From NCBI GenBank assembly GCA_018241225.1, contig JAFEEG010000020.1:93366-157365 (forward strand): a DNA stretch of 64,000 nucleotides, written 5' to 3'. Position numbers and translations under genes: made by a program. A model generated the notes under the pieces. That model was not told the DNA's origin. It ran no database searches and saw only the letters and a list, made by a program, of their open reading frames with translations. Source of the stretch: Pseudomonadota bacterium. GTDB taxonomy: Bacteria; Pseudomonadota; Gammaproteobacteria; Burkholderiales; Burkholderiaceae_C. Shown here piece after piece: positions 17,847 through 26,985 of the stretch (position 1 is the first letter of the stretch; each line of letters begins with the position of its first letter).

Positions 17847-18356
17847 ATGGCCCAAAGCAGTCAGAAGTTCATCGCCCGCAACCGGGCACCCCGGGTCCAG
17901 ATCGAATATGACGTGGAGCTCTACGGGGCCGAGAAGAAGGTGCAGCTGCCCTTCGTGATGGGCGTGCTGGCCGACCTGTCGGGCAAGCCGGCCGACCCCG
18001 ACAAGGTGCAGCCGGTGGCCGACCGCAAGTTCCTCGAATTCGATGTGGACAACTTCGACTCGCGCATGAAGGCCATGAAGCCGCATGCCGCCTTCGAGGT
18101 GCCCAACACCCTCACCGGCGAAGGCAACCTGAAGGTAGACCTGACCTTCGAGAACATGGACGACTTCTCGCCCGCCGCCGTGGCGCGCAAGGTGGAGGCA
18201 CTGAACAAGTTGCTGGAAGCGCGCACCCAGCTGTCCAACCTGGTGACCTACATGGACGGCAAGGGCGGCGCCGAAGAGCTGCTGGCCAAGGTGCTGGACA
18301 ACCCCGAACTGCTCAACACGCTGGCTGCCAGCGCCAAGCCCGCCGACGCGGCCTGA
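17847..18356 (+). CDS. tssB: T6SS contractile sheath small subunit TssB (VipA)
   Basis: TssB pairs with TssC to form the contractile sheath around the Hcp tube. The 169-residue protein starts after an AAGGAGAAG ribosome site. It shows RAPRVQIEYDVE, the FVMGVLADLSG strand, KFLEFDVDNFD and the helix ARKVEALNKLLEARTQL, all typical. It sits 53 bases upstream of tssC; stoichiometric co-translation is expected. Confidence 0.97.
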   Translation: MAQSSQKFIARNRAPRVQIEYDVELYGAEKKVQLPFVMGVLADLSGKPADPDKVQPVADRKFLEFDVDNFDSRMKAMKPHAAFEVPNTLTGEGNLKVDLTFENMDDFSPAAVARKVEALNKLLEARTQLSNLVTYMDGKGGAEELLAKVLDNPELLNTLAASAKPADAA

Positions 18357-18409
18357 TGGCCCAGGCCTGACCGACCGCCCAACGACCGAATTCGAGAGGA
18401 GAACGCACC

Positions 18410-19909
18410 ATGGCCGATGCCGCCACCAGTCAAGAAAGCGCACTGAAAGACGTTGCGTACGAAGGCAGCGACTTCTCGTCGCTATTGCAAAAGGAATTCA
18501 AGCCGCGCAGCGACGAGGCGCGCACCGCCGTCGAGGCGGCCGTGCTCACCCTGGCCCAGCAGGCGCTGGCCAACACCAAGGTCATCGGCAAGGACGTGAC
18601 CAAGTCGATCCAGGCCATGATCGCCGCCATCGATGCCAAGCTCACCGAGCAGATCAACCTCATCATCCACAACGAGGACTACCAGAAGCTCGAGAGTGCG
18701 TGGCGCGGCCTGCACTACATGGTGAACAACACCGAGACCGACGAGAACCTGAAGATCCGGGTGATGGACATCAGCAAGAAGGACCTGCACAAGACGCTGC
18801 GCAAGTTCAAGGGCACGGCCTGGGACCAGAGCCCGCTGTTCAAGAAGATCTACGAGCAGGAATACGGCCAGTTCGGCGGCGAACCCTTCGGCGCCATCGT
18901 GGGCGACTATCACTTCGACCAGAGCCCGCCCGACGTGGAGCTGCTGGGCGAGATGGCCAAGATCGCCGCATCGGCCCATGCGCCCTTCATCACCGGCGCC
19001 AGCCCCAACCTGATGCAGATGGAAAGCTGGCAGGAGCTGGCCAACCCGCGCGATTTGACCAAGATCTTCTCCACGCCCGAGTACGCGGCATGGCGCAGCC
19101 TGCGCGAGTCGGACGACTCCAAGTACATCGGCCTGTGCATGCCGCGTTTCCTGGCGCGCACGCCCTACGGCGCCAAGACCAACCCGATCGACGACTTCGA
19201 CTTCGAGGAAGACACGGCCGGTGCCGACCACAGCCGCTATTCGTGGGCCAATGCGGCCTACGCCATGGCCACCAACATCAACCGCTCGTACAAGATGTAC
19301 GGCTGGGGCTCGCGCATTCGCGGCATCGAGTCGGGCGGCGCAGTGGAGAACCTGCCGCTCCACACATTCCCCAGCGACGACGGCGGCGTGGACCAGAAGT
19401 GCCCCACCGAGATCGCCATCAGCGACCGGCGCGAGGCGGAGCTGTCGAAGGCGGGCCTGCTGTCGCTCATCCACCGCAAGAACTCCGACTTCGCGGCCTT
19501 CATCGGCGCGCAGTCGCTGAACAAGCCGGCCGAGTACGACGACCCCGACGCCACCGCCAACGCCAACCTGGCCGCGCGCCTTCCCTACCTGTTTGCCTGC
19601 AACCGCTTTGCGCACTACCTCAAGTGCATCGTGCGCGACAAGGTGGGCAGCTTCAAGGAACGCGCCGAAATGGAGCGCTGGCTCAACAAGTGGATCATGA
19701 ACTACGTGGACGGCGACCCCGCCAACTCGTCCGAGGAAACGAAGGCGCGCCGGCCGCTGGCTGCCGCCGAGGTGGTGGTGGAAGAGGTCGAGGGCAACCC
19801 CGGCTACTACACCTCCAAGTTCTTCCTGCGCCCGCACTACCAGCTCGAAGGGCTGACCGTATCGCTGCGGCTGGTATCCAAGCTGCCGTCCGCCAAGGGC
19901 GGAAAGTAG
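18410..19909 (+). CDS. tssC: T6SS contractile sheath large subunit TssC (VipB)
   Basis: TssC forms the bulk of the sheath and is recycled by the ClpV ATPase. The 499-residue protein has the family landmarks ESAWRGLHYMVNN, FGAIVGDYHFDQSP, the FLARTPYGAKT segment and WANAAYAMATNI, with a C-terminal domain ending YQLEGLTVSLRLVS. A GAGAGGAGA ribosome site precedes it. It is followed by a 145-base structured gap and hcp. Confidence 0.98.
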   Translation: MADAATSQESALKDVAYEGSDFSSLLQKEFKPRSDEARTAVEAAVLTLAQQALANTKVIGKDVTKSIQAMIAAIDAKLTEQINLIIHNEDYQKLESAWRGLHYMVNNTETDENLKIRVMDISKKDLHKTLRKFKGTAWDQSPLFKKIYEQEYGQFGGEPFGAIVGDYHFDQSPPDVELLGEMAKIAASAHAPFITGASPNLMQMESWQELANPRDLTKIFSTPEYAAWRSLRESDDSKYIGLCMPRFLARTPYGAKTNPIDDFDFEEDTAGADHSRYSWANAAYAMATNINRSYKMYGWGSRIRGIESGGAVENLPLHTFPSDDGGVDQKCPTEIAISDRREAELSKAGLLSLIHRKNSDFAAFIGAQSLNKPAEYDDPDATANANLAARLPYLFACNRFAHYLKCIVRDKVGSFKERAEMERWLNKWIMNYVDGDPANSSEETKARRPLAAAEVVVEEVEGNPGYYTSKFFLRPHYQLEGLTVSLRLVSKLPSAKGGK

Positions 19910-19923
19910 AGATTCACTTTTTT

Positions 19924-20009
19924 GGCCGATGTCTTTTGATTCGGCCGCATCGGTTTCGTTTTCCAGTTAGCTACCGGGCCTTGCGCACAACAAGAAGCAA
20001 GCGGCCCGG
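19924..20009 (+). other. Two inverted repeats in the tssC-hcp gap
   Basis: GGCCGA/TCGGCC (19924-19929 with 19941-19946) is followed by T-rich bases and could act as a weak terminator. A longer hairpin pairs CCGGGCCTTGC (19974-19984) with GCAAGCGGCCCGG (19997-20009), leaving a two-base bulge. Together they could lower read-through from tssC and stabilise or start a separate hcp message. Function is inferred. Confidence 0.5.
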
Positions 20010-20054
20010 GAGCGCCCTCTCACATCACTCACACACATCCGAAAGGCGAGCATC

Positions 20055-20537
20055 ATGGCCGTAGACATGTTTTTCAAGATCACAGACATCGAAGGCGAGT
20101 CGGCAGACGACAAGCACAAGAAGGAGATCGATGTACTGGCCTGGAGCTGGGGCGTGTCGCAGTCGGGCAGTGCCCACGTGGGCGGCGGCGCCGGCGCCGG
20201 CAAGGTGAACGTGCAGGACGTCAGCTTCACCAAATACATCGACTCGGCCTCGCACGCGCTGCTGCTGGCCTGCTGCAACGGCAAGCACATTCCCGAGGCG
20301 ACGCTGGTGGTGCGCAAGGCCGGCGAGAACCCGCTGGAGTACCTGAAGATCACGCTCAACGACCTGATCGTCTCGTCGATCAGCACCGGCGGCAGCGGCG
20401 GCGAAGACCGCCTGACCGAAAACGTGACGATGAACTTCGCGAAGTTCAAGTACGAGTACGTGCCGCAGGACGCCAAGGGCGCGGGCGGCGCGGCCAAGAC
20501 GGTGGGCTGGGACATTCCGGCCAACAAGAAGGTCTGA
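20055..20537 (+). CDS. hcp: T6SS tube protein Hcp
   Basis: Hcp (TssD) forms hexameric rings that stack into the inner tube and are secreted. The 160-residue protein starts MAVDMFFKI after GAAAGGCGAG. It shows the Hcp1 pattern: KITDIEGESADD, IDVLAWSWGVSQSG, DVSFTKYIDSASHALLL and the TLNDLIVSSIS strand, ending in a basic tail. It is flanked on both sides by hairpins, which suits a highly expressed gene in an operon. Confidence 0.98.
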   Translation: MAVDMFFKITDIEGESADDKHKKEIDVLAWSWGVSQSGSAHVGGGAGAGKVNVQDVSFTKYIDSASHALLLACCNGKHIPEATLVVRKAGENPLEYLKITLNDLIVSSISTGGSGGEDRLTENVTMNFAKFKYEYVPQDAKGAGGAAKTVGWDIPANKKV

Positions 20538-20553
20538 GGGACCTTGCGAGGGC

Positions 20554-20602
20554 GGCGCGGGCAATCCGCGCCTGGCGGAGGGCGGCAGGAGTAGCCTGCC
20601 GC
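20554..20602 (+). other. Two tandem hairpins after hcp
   Basis: GGCGCGG/CCGCGCC with a 5-base loop (20554-20572) is followed by GCGGCAGG/CCTGCCGC with a 5-base loop (20582-20602). Both stems are perfect. No T-run follows, so they may protect the 3' end of hcp mRNA or form a Rho-linked stop. The rest of the gap to 20743 shows nothing else. Confidence 0.5.
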
Positions 20603-20743
20603 GCCCCCCGCAGTACACCCGCATCAGCCCTTGGCCAATTCACGGCCGGGCGTTCTCCTTTGCCGACAAGACTGCACCCGCGGCATCGCCGTACGGGGCG
20701 CCCCTGACAGGCGTTCGCAGCCAACGAACAGGAGAAGACAAGC

Positions 20744-21187
20744 ATGCAGACCACCGTTCAACGCACCCAACGCCCCACCGGCGCCTTCATCGGCGCCTCC
20801 TGGGCGGCGCTCTTCGTGGGTGGCATCGCCTACCTCGCGGGGCTGTGGAACGCGCAGATGCAGCTCAACGAGAAGGGCTATTACTTCATCGTCCTCATGT
20901 ACGGCCTGTTCGCGGCGGTGTCGCTGCAAAAGACGGTGCGCGACCGGCTGGAAGGCATCGCGGTGACCGGCATCTACTACGGCCTGTGCTGGCTGTCGCT
21001 GCTGCTGGCCGTGCTGCTGCTGGCCATCGGCCTGTGGAACGCGACGCTTGGCAGCAGCGAAAAGGGCTTCTACGCCATGGCCTTCCTGCTGAGCCTGTTC
21101 GCCGCCGTGGCGGTGCAGAAGAACGTGCGCGACCTGGCACTGCTCAAGCCCGCCATCGACGAAGCGGACGACGCCAGCGAGGCCTGA
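20744..21187 (+). CDS. YiaA/YiaB-family inner-membrane protein
   Basis: A 147-residue protein with four transmembrane segments arranged as two similar halves, each ending in a short basic loop: [12 protein letters not shown] after the second segment and [12 protein letters not shown] after the fourth. This duplicated two-helix pattern is the YiaAB domain. AGGAG lies upstream. It is the last plus-strand gene of the tssA-hcp set and converges on the phosphatase gene with a 13-base gap. YiaA-type proteins have no settled function, and a link to T6SS is by position only. Confidence 0.85.
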   Translation: MQTTVQRTQRPTGAFIGASWAALFVGGIAYLAGLWNAQMQLNEKGYYFIVLMYGLFAAVSLQKTVRDRLEGIAVTGIYYGLCWLSLLLAVLLLAIGLWNATLGSSEKGFYAMAFLLSLFAAVAVQKNVRDLALLKPAIDEADDASEA

Positions 21188-21200
21188 TTGGTCCCCGGCG

Positions 21201-21971
21201 CTAGATCATCAGGCGCGTGGTCTCGTCGTCCTCGTGCACCCACAGTGCGAGGGCGGTGTAGTTGTCGTGGCCGGGCTTGGCCCTGGCCTTGACCTGCGCA
21301 TCCAGCTTTTCGACCCACTGGCTGGCATCGCGCGAGCTGCGCAGGGTGTCCAGCAGGCTGGCGTCGCCCAGCGGCTCCCAAAGGCCGTCGGTGCAAAGCA
21401 GCAGCACGTCGCCCACTTGCAGCACGATGCGTTCGGACACCGCGATTTCAGGGGCTGGGTCCACCGAGCCCAGCGCGGACAGCAGCATGTTGCGCTGCGG
21501 GTGCAGCCGCGCGCCCTCCTCGTCGAGCATGCCACCTGCCACCATCTGCTGAACCAGGCTGTGGTCGATGGTGCGACGCGCGACGGCGCCGTGCCGAAAC
21601 AGGTAGGCCCGGCTGTCTCCGCTGTGGGCGAACGTGACCTGTTGCGCCTGCAGGTCGATGGCGGCCAGCACCACGGTGGAGCGCATCGCGGCAAGCTTGC
21701 CGCCCTCGGCCTGGCGGGCCACGACGTCCAGATTCGCGCGCTCCAGCAGCTGGCGCAGCGCGCCCGCATCGATGCCGGGCCGTGCGGCAAATCCGTCGAG
21801 CACGCTGCGGCGAATCACGGTCGAGGCCACATCGCCGCCGCCGTGGCCACCCGCGCCGTCGGCCACCACGCACAGCACGTGGCGCTCGTCGTTCCAGTGG
21901 CCGAAGGCGTCCTCGTTGTAGTCGCGGCCGCCCTGCTTGGACAGGGTCACGATCTCGATCTCGAAGTCCAA
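21201..21971 (-). CDS. pppA: PP2C-type Ser/Thr phosphatase, T6SS-associated (PppA-like)
   Basis: PppA-type enzymes reverse kinase action on the FHA protein and switch T6SS firing down. The 256-residue PPM domain has the metal-binding motifs RDYNEDAFG, VADGAGGHGGG, HSGDSRAYL, LLCTDGLWE and GHDNYTAL, so it appears active. I chose a TTG start at 21971, 5 bases after an AGGAGG, because upstream codons run into the tagH coding region without family likeness. It follows tagH by 38 bases. The kinase partner is encoded far off at 51.8-53.7 kb in the same locus. Confidence 0.93.
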   Translation of the reverse strand: MDFEIEIVTLSKQGGRDYNEDAFGHWNDERHVLCVVADGAGGHGGGDVASTVIRRSVLDGFAARPGIDAGALRQLLERANLDVVARQAEGGKLAAMRSTVVLAAIDLQAQQVTFAHSGDSRAYLFRHGAVARRTIDHSLVQQMVAGGMLDEEGARLHPQRNMLLSALGSVDPAPEIAVSERIVLQVGDVLLLCTDGLWEPLGDASLLDTLRSSRDASQWVEKLDAQVKARAKPGHDNYTALALWVHEDDETTRLMI

Positions 21972-22009
21972 GGCGCCCTCCTCGCGTGGCTGTTGTTGTT
22001 CCTTGCCGC

Positions 22010-23686
22010 CTAGCGGCCGCCCGACTTGAGCCGGTTCATCTGCTCTTCGTAGGCCTTGACGAAGGCCTTGCCGAACAGGCTGTGGAAGTCGTCCTCGGCC
22101 TCGGCGGCAATGCCGCCGTAGAGCGCCACGAACTGGTCCCACAGCTTGGCCTTGCGGTTGGCGGCAAAGAGCGAATCGAGCGCGCTCTTCGCGGCGATCT
22201 TCTTTTCCAGCTCGTCGGGCGTGAAGCGCGACAGCACATGCGTGAGCGCGGCGCGCATGCCGACCATGACGCCGAACTCGTGCGCACGCAGGTCGTCGTA
22301 GGCATCGCGCATGGCCTCTTCAGCGCCCATGAAGCCGCGCATGCCCGGGCCCATCAGGTGCCCCAACGCCACTTCGACGGTGGGTGAGAACTTGAGCGGG
22401 TTGTTGGCGTTGGCCGCGATCATCGTGACTTCGGCATGCACGCCCTTCTTCACCTCCTGGCGGGCCAGCAGCAACTGCAGCGTGCCTTCGGTGGCGCTGC
22501 GCAGCAGCACGCCGATGCGCTCCATGAGTTCGGGCGTGAGCGTGGCGGGCATCTGGTGCGTGCTGTTCAGGCCGCGCAGCAGGGCGGCGAGCAGTTCGTC
22601 GTCGCCGGCGCCTGGGCTGCTGGCAGGCGTTGCGAAGGTGCGAGTCGCGGGCGCTGCTGCCGGTGCGGCAAAGGATGCGGGCGCAGCCTGCGGTGCTGGC
22701 GGCGGCAATGCCGGCGGCTCGGGCTTGCGTGCAGCCGGCGCCTGCGGCTGGGGTGGTGGCGGCGGCGGTGGCGGCAACAGGTCGCCGAACGGGTCGTCGT
22801 CCGACGCTGCCGGTGCCGCGCCGGGCACCACGCCCTTGGGCGGCGCGAAGCCGAGGCGATCGATGGCCAGGTGATCGCTCCTGGGCGCTGGCGCAGCCTT
22901 GGGCGGGCCGGCCTGCAGGGCTGCGAACGGATCGGCATCGGAGGCCGTGTTGGGTTGCAGCAGCGGATCGGCCAGCGGCGACAGCGCCAGCGGGTCGGCA
23001 CCCGGCGTCTTGCTGGGCGCGCCGAACAGGTGGTCGATGCCGGCAGCGGCATCGGGCGCGCGCAGGCCCAGGTCGGAGAAGTCCTCTATGGCGCCGGGCT
23101 TGGGTGCGGCGGTGCCGGTGCCCAGCAGGTCGGCAAAGGGGTCGTCGTCCGACGCAGGCGCTGGCGCCGCTCGCGGCCCCCCCATGGCCATCGGATCGGG
23201 AAAGAGCAGCGAGTCGGTGGAGGGCGCCGGTGCACGAGCCGGTACTGCTGCTGCCGGCGGCGCAGCGGAAGGCGGCGAGCCGATGCCCGACAGCAGATCG
23301 GCAAAGGGGTCATCGGCGCTGGGCTGGCTCGCACCTGCAAACGGCGTGGCGGATGCAGGCGCGGGTGCGCCCTGCGATGCCGGTGCGCCGCGCACCGTGA
23401 GCTCGAAGCAGCCGACCATCAGGCGGTCGCCATCACCCAGTTCCACCTCGTTGCCGCTACCCAGCGGCCGGCCGTTGTGCTGCAGAGGATTGCTGCCCCG
23501 GTCGGTGATGAAGTAGCGCCCGCCCCGGCACTCCACGGTGGCGTGCGTGCGCGAGACAGTGCGGTCGTCCAGCACCAGCGTGTTGGTGTTGGACCGGCCG
23601 ATGGTGCCGCCCGCCGGCCCGAACTGCGCCGAGCGCGGCTGGCCTCCGGTTGCAGTTTGGCCGCCTACGACCACCAGGTTGATCAC
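22010..23686 (-). CDS. tagH: T6SS FHA-domain protein TagH (Fha)
   Basis: Fha proteins bind phosphothreonine and link the kinase/phosphatase pair to T6SS assembly. The 558-residue protein starts at GTG 23686, with GGAGG eight bases before it. The FHA domain (about 5-100) has GRSNTNTLVL, TVSRTHATVE and GSNPLQHNGRPL. A long Ala/Pro-rich linker holds four repeats of the type DDPFADLL (GDLL once), then a poly-Pro run. The C-terminal 180 residues form the TagH domain (ELLAALLRGL, FSPTVEVALGHLMGP, AYDDLRAHEFGVMVGMR, SRFTPDELEKKI). Repeated acidic motifs in the linker could be docking sites; that is my inference. Confidence 0.95.
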   Translation of the reverse strand: MINLVVVGGQTATGGQPRSAQFGPAGGTIGRSNTNTLVLDDRTVSRTHATVECRGGRYFITDRGSNPLQHNGRPLGSGNEVELGDGDRLMVGCFELTVRGAPASQGAPAPASATPFAGASQPSADDPFADLLSGIGSPPSAAPPAAAVPARAPAPSTDSLLFPDPMAMGGPRAAPAPASDDDPFADLLGTGTAAPKPGAIEDFSDLGLRAPDAAAGIDHLFGAPSKTPGADPLALSPLADPLLQPNTASDADPFAALQAGPPKAAPAPRSDHLAIDRLGFAPPKGVVPGAAPAASDDDPFGDLLPPPPPPPPQPQAPAARKPEPPALPPPAPQAAPASFAAPAAAPATRTFATPASSPGAGDDELLAALLRGLNSTHQMPATLTPELMERIGVLLRSATEGTLQLLLARQEVKKGVHAEVTMIAANANNPLKFSPTVEVALGHLMGPGMRGFMGAEEAMRDAYDDLRAHEFGVMVGMRAALTHVLSRFTPDELEKKIAAKSALDSLFAANRKAKLWDQFVALYGGIAAEAEDDFHSLFGKAFVKAYEEQMNRLKSGGR

Positions 23687-23792
23687 GGTTGCTGCCTCCG
23701 ATTCGTGGTTGAGCTCGCTTGCGGCTCGATGGCGCCAGTGTGAAGCCGCCGCGCCTGCTGCGCCAGGGGGCCGTGGCGAGAAAGACATGTGT

Positions 23793-25115
23793 TCATGTTT
23801 GCGTGCCGTTGAGGTACCAATGCCCCGGCTGGAAGGCGCCGCCCTCATGGCGGCTCCAGGCCTGCATGATGTGCAAGGCGCGCCGCTGCTGGGCGACATC
23901 CATGTCAAGCTCGAAGGGCACGCGGCAGCCGTAGCGAATGTCCATCTCGAGCGCAGCGTAGGTGCGCAAGCGGGCATCGCCGCGCGGGGACAGCAAGGTG
24001 GCGACCAGTGCCGCGGGCGAGCACGGCTGCCCGTCGTGATAGCGCAGATGGCGCTCGAACCGGTGGGTGTTGGCCTCGAACCATTGGCGCCAGGCGGCAG
24101 GGTCGATGACCGGCTTGCTCACCACGTCGCCGAAGGGTTGGCCGTCGGGCCGCGCGGGGGCCTGCTTGTACTGCTGCCAGGCCTGCAGCTCATGCTTGAA
24201 CAGGGCCTGCTCGTCGACTTCCTCCGGCACGAAGACCTCGGCCCGCAATGCCGCGCCGGTGCTCCATTGCAAGGCGGTTGCCGCGGACTCGGCAAGCTCC
24301 GGCTGGGCCAGGCAGTCGAACAGCGCACGCCACGAAGGCGGATGGCCCAGCACGCCCAGCGCCAGTATTTCCTGCGCGCTGGCCTGGCCGTCGGCAACTC
24401 GGCGGCGCAAGACTTCGGCCACGCCCGGCCCGCCCGTCACGGCGAGCGTCGACGGCGCATCGGCCAGATCGGGTTGGCCGCGCCCGATGCGCCAAAGCGC
24501 CAGGGCCGCGGCATTGGCCACGAGCGCATCCGGCCCGTGCAAGGCGGCCTGCAACACCGGCTGGGCGCTGGCGTCCCGCAAGCGGCCCAGCGCCTCGATG
24601 ATGGGCAATGCATGCTCGGGACTGCGCCGCAACGCTGCCTGCAAGGCAGCCCCGTGCGGCAGGCGCAAGTGCCCCGAAACCGTCGCCAGCGCGGGAACGA
24701 GGCGCGCATCGCCCTGCGTCAGCGCCTGTTCGACGAAGCCGGCCCAGTTGGCGGGCAGCGCCTTGCGCAGCGCCATGGCCAGGGCGTACTGCTTCTTCGG
24801 ATCCTTGAGATCCATCGTGCGCAACGCCTCGGCCAGCAGCGGTGCCTGCTGCTGCCGGCAAAACACCACGATGGCACCGAAGACCTCGCCGAAATCGCCC
24901 TCCTGAGCGGCGTGGCGGCACACCTCCAGCGCCAACTCGCCGCCGATCAGCAGCGCATCCAGGTGGGCCTCGATGCGATCCTCGATGTCTTCCACCTCCA
25001 GCCAGGTGAAGTCGGGCTTGCGGCGCATGGCCAGGCGCTGTTCGAACAGCAGCGAGATCTCCTGCAGATGTTCTTCATGCAGGCCCCGCGTGAATGCCTT
25101 GAGCGTGGCGACCAT
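23793..25115 (-). CDS. T6SS-associated HEAT-repeat protein (TIGR02270-type)
   Basis: A 440-residue soluble protein built of helical pairs like HEAT repeats, for example ALPIIEALGRLRDASAQPVLQ and AQEILALGVLGHPPSW. It has an N-terminal segment LHEEHLQEISLLFEQR and a C-terminal WRQWFEANTHRF ... RTYAALEMDIRYG block characteristic of this T6SS-linked family. It starts 9 bases after the DUF2169 gene ends. Function unknown; HEAT proteins usually act as scaffolds, and its place beside DUF2169 and the cargo genes suggests a loading role. Confidence 0.82.
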   Translation of the reverse strand: MVATLKAFTRGLHEEHLQEISLLFEQRLAMRRKPDFTWLEVEDIEDRIEAHLDALLIGGELALEVCRHAAQEGDFGEVFGAIVVFCRQQQAPLLAEALRTMDLKDPKKQYALAMALRKALPANWAGFVEQALTQGDARLVPALATVSGHLRLPHGAALQAALRRSPEHALPIIEALGRLRDASAQPVLQAALHGPDALVANAAALALWRIGRGQPDLADAPSTLAVTGGPGVAEVLRRRVADGQASAQEILALGVLGHPPSWRALFDCLAQPELAESAATALQWSTGAALRAEVFVPEEVDEQALFKHELQAWQQYKQAPARPDGQPFGDVVSKPVIDPAAWRQWFEANTHRFERHLRYHDGQPCSPAALVATLLSPRGDARLRTYAALEMDIRYGCRVPFELDMDVAQQRRALHIMQAWSRHEGGAFQPGHWYLNGTQT

Positions 25116-25124
25116 GGTGCTGAC

Positions 25125-26171
25125 TCAGGCGCCCACGGAAGCGGCATCGGGCGCTTGCGCCCCGGGCCAGACTTCGATCGAGACGACGTCATGCAGCCCG
25201 TTGCGCACGGGCAGGCAGGTGCGCCACAGCATGGTCAGCGTGAGGCTGTCCATGTCCACCACGACCGTATCGAGGCTGGTGCGCAGCCACTTGCGCTGGT
25301 GGCCGCGCAGCTCGACCACGCACACCGGCGCATCGGGCTCGGGCAGGCGGAACGCTGCACGCTGCTGCTGCGGCAAGCAGCCCACCACCACCACGTCCTC
25401 GTTGCCGCGCAGCGGCGCGGGCGAGACCAGCCCAGGCGAGCCCGAATGGAAGAAGCGCCGGTCGAAGTCCTTGGGCAGCAATGGCTTGCGGGACTTGGCC
25501 CAGGCCGCGTCGTAGGTGCCTGCATGGCCCAGGCGCGGCTGCCACTCCGGCCCGATGAAGCCGAAGCACGCCGGCTGGGGACGGTCGCTCCACGCGGTGA
25601 TGAGGTCCTGCGGGTCTTCGAAGTTGGGCAGCCAGGCCTCGTCACCCTCGGGCGCCTCGGTGTAGAAGCCGCGCCCGATGGGGTTGCGCGGCTCGCAGGC
25701 ATGGCGGTTGTCGGGGCCGCGCCGGTCCCAGCCACCGAAGGCCAGTTCGGCAATGATGGGAATGCGCTCGAAGGGCTGCGGCGCCGAAATGCCCGGCATG
25801 CCCATGCGGCCGCCGTAGCGCCGGTCGCCGAAGACGCGCGCGGTCTTTTGCAGCGGGCCCACGCGGATGCCGACCATGCCTTCGGTGGCGCCTAGACGCG
25901 CAGCGTGCGCATGGCCGCGCAGCACCACGTCCGTGCCCTGCTTGGCGAAGGCGATCTGGGGCTCCATCACCATGCTGGTGGTGGCCGGGTCGCCCCGCCA
26001 CTGGCCACCGGCCTTCACGGGCCGCTGGTTGGGCACCGGCATCGGGCCTTCGGGGCCGAGGAGGAACGTGGCCTGCACGCATGGCACGCACTGCGCCACG
26101 GCCTCCTCGTCGGCCAGTTGAAGGGCCTCGAAGGCATAGGGGGTGCGGTTGTCGACCAGGGGGTGCGGCAT
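25125..26171 (-). CDS. DUF2169-family T6SS cargo adaptor
   Basis: A 348-residue protein from ATG 26171. It has the DUF2169 landmarks: the start PLVDNRTPYAFEAL, the VLRGHAHA strand, RVFGDRRY, FGGWDRR, NPIGRGFYT and LPNFEDP blocks, and a later RFFHSGSPGL. In Agrobacterium a DUF2169 protein serves as chaperone or adaptor for a PAAR-like effector, and here the PAAR-like gene and a nuclease toxin lie just upstream in the same operon. It therefore probably helps load the HNH toxin onto VgrG/PAAR. It is spaced 8 bases from the Imm49-like gene. Confidence 0.88.
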   Translation of the reverse strand: MPHPLVDNRTPYAFEALQLADEEAVAQCVPCVQATFLLGPEGPMPVPNQRPVKAGGQWRGDPATTSMVMEPQIAFAKQGTDVVLRGHAHAARLGATEGMVGIRVGPLQKTARVFGDRRYGGRMGMPGISAPQPFERIPIIAELAFGGWDRRGPDNRHACEPRNPIGRGFYTEAPEGDEAWLPNFEDPQDLITAWSDRPQPACFGFIGPEWQPRLGHAGTYDAAWAKSRKPLLPKDFDRRFFHSGSPGLVSPAPLRGNEDVVVVGCLPQQQRAAFRLPEPDAPVCVVELRGHQRKWLRTSLDTVVVDMDSLTLTMLWRTCLPVRNGLHDVVSIEVWPGAQAPDAASVGA

Positions 26172-26179
26172 GGGCGGGG

Positions 26180-26965
26180 TCAGGGATCTTGCGGCTCGGC
26201 CGGCAGCGGCGCCTGCATGGGCCGCCTGGCCAGCGAAGGGCAGTACAGGTAGTCGGGCTGTGTCTGCAGGCCCTGGCGATCGGCAAGGCGCAGCAGCGCC
26301 AGGCCCTCGATGTAGACCAGGCGCTCGGCCAACACCACCGGGTCTTCGATCTGTGCCCGCTTGATCGCGGCATCGATGGACTTTCGGCGCGCGTCCAGCA
26401 GGGCATCGAAGGCCTGGTCGAAGTCCGCCTGCGAGCGCTGCACCAGGCCCTTGACCACTTCCAGCCGCTCGCTGGGCTGGCCCTTCAACGCCTTGTCGAA
26501 CTGGTCGATGAAGGGCTGGTACACCGCCGGGGCCTGCACGCCATGAACGAGGCGATGCAGGATCTGCGCATAGCAGAAGTCGTCTTCGTACTCGCGCTGC
26601 GGCTCCCATGTGCGCGGCGAGATCCAGGCGATGCGGTGCGCCAGGTCGACATCGCCCGCGGCCAGGGCGTCGAGCAAGGGATCGACCCGGCCGGACGCGA
26701 GATGGTGGTCGGCCTGCGTCGGCTCCTGGCGCATTCGCGTGAGGAAGTATTCGCGCACGCGGCCGCTGCGAATCAGGTTGTGGCAGAACTTGTCGCTGTC
26801 GCCGGCCGTCAGCAGCGTGATGATGGCCAGGCCCCGCAGCTTGCGCGACAGGTCCATGCCAATGCTGCCGAGTTCCTCCAGCGCATAGACGCCGGGCTCC
26901 TCGTAGCCCACCAGCCAGAAGGCAGTGTCGTAGGCCAGCGCGTCGACTTCTTCCGCCAGTTGCAT
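26180..26965 (-). CDS. Imm49-type immunity protein
   Basis: A 261-residue all-helical cytoplasmic-looking protein without signal peptide. The N-terminal LGSIGMDLSRKLRGLAII and the C-terminal VYIEGLALLRLADRQGL ... YCPSLAR pattern fit the immunity-49 family, often found with DUF2169 and PAAR-like genes. It is the second immunity-type gene after the HNH toxin: toxin, Imm11-like, this gene, then DUF2169, all within 10-20 base spacings. It may protect against the same toxin, against an incoming relative, or be left from an earlier toxin. Family call is moderate; the toxin it neutralises is not shown. Confidence 0.72.
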   Translation of the reverse strand: MQLAEEVDALAYDTAFWLVGYEEPGVYALEELGSIGMDLSRKLRGLAIITLLTAGDSDKFCHNLIRSGRVREYFLTRMRQEPTQADHHLASGRVDPLLDALAAGDVDLAHRIAWISPRTWEPQREYEDDFCYAQILHRLVHGVQAPAVYQPFIDQFDKALKGQPSERLEVVKGLVQRSQADFDQAFDALLDARRKSIDAAIKRAQIEDPVVLAERLVYIEGLALLRLADRQGLQTQPDYLYCPSLARRPMQAPLPAEPQDP

Positions 26966-26985
26966 CGTGCCCTGCCCCGCCTATG

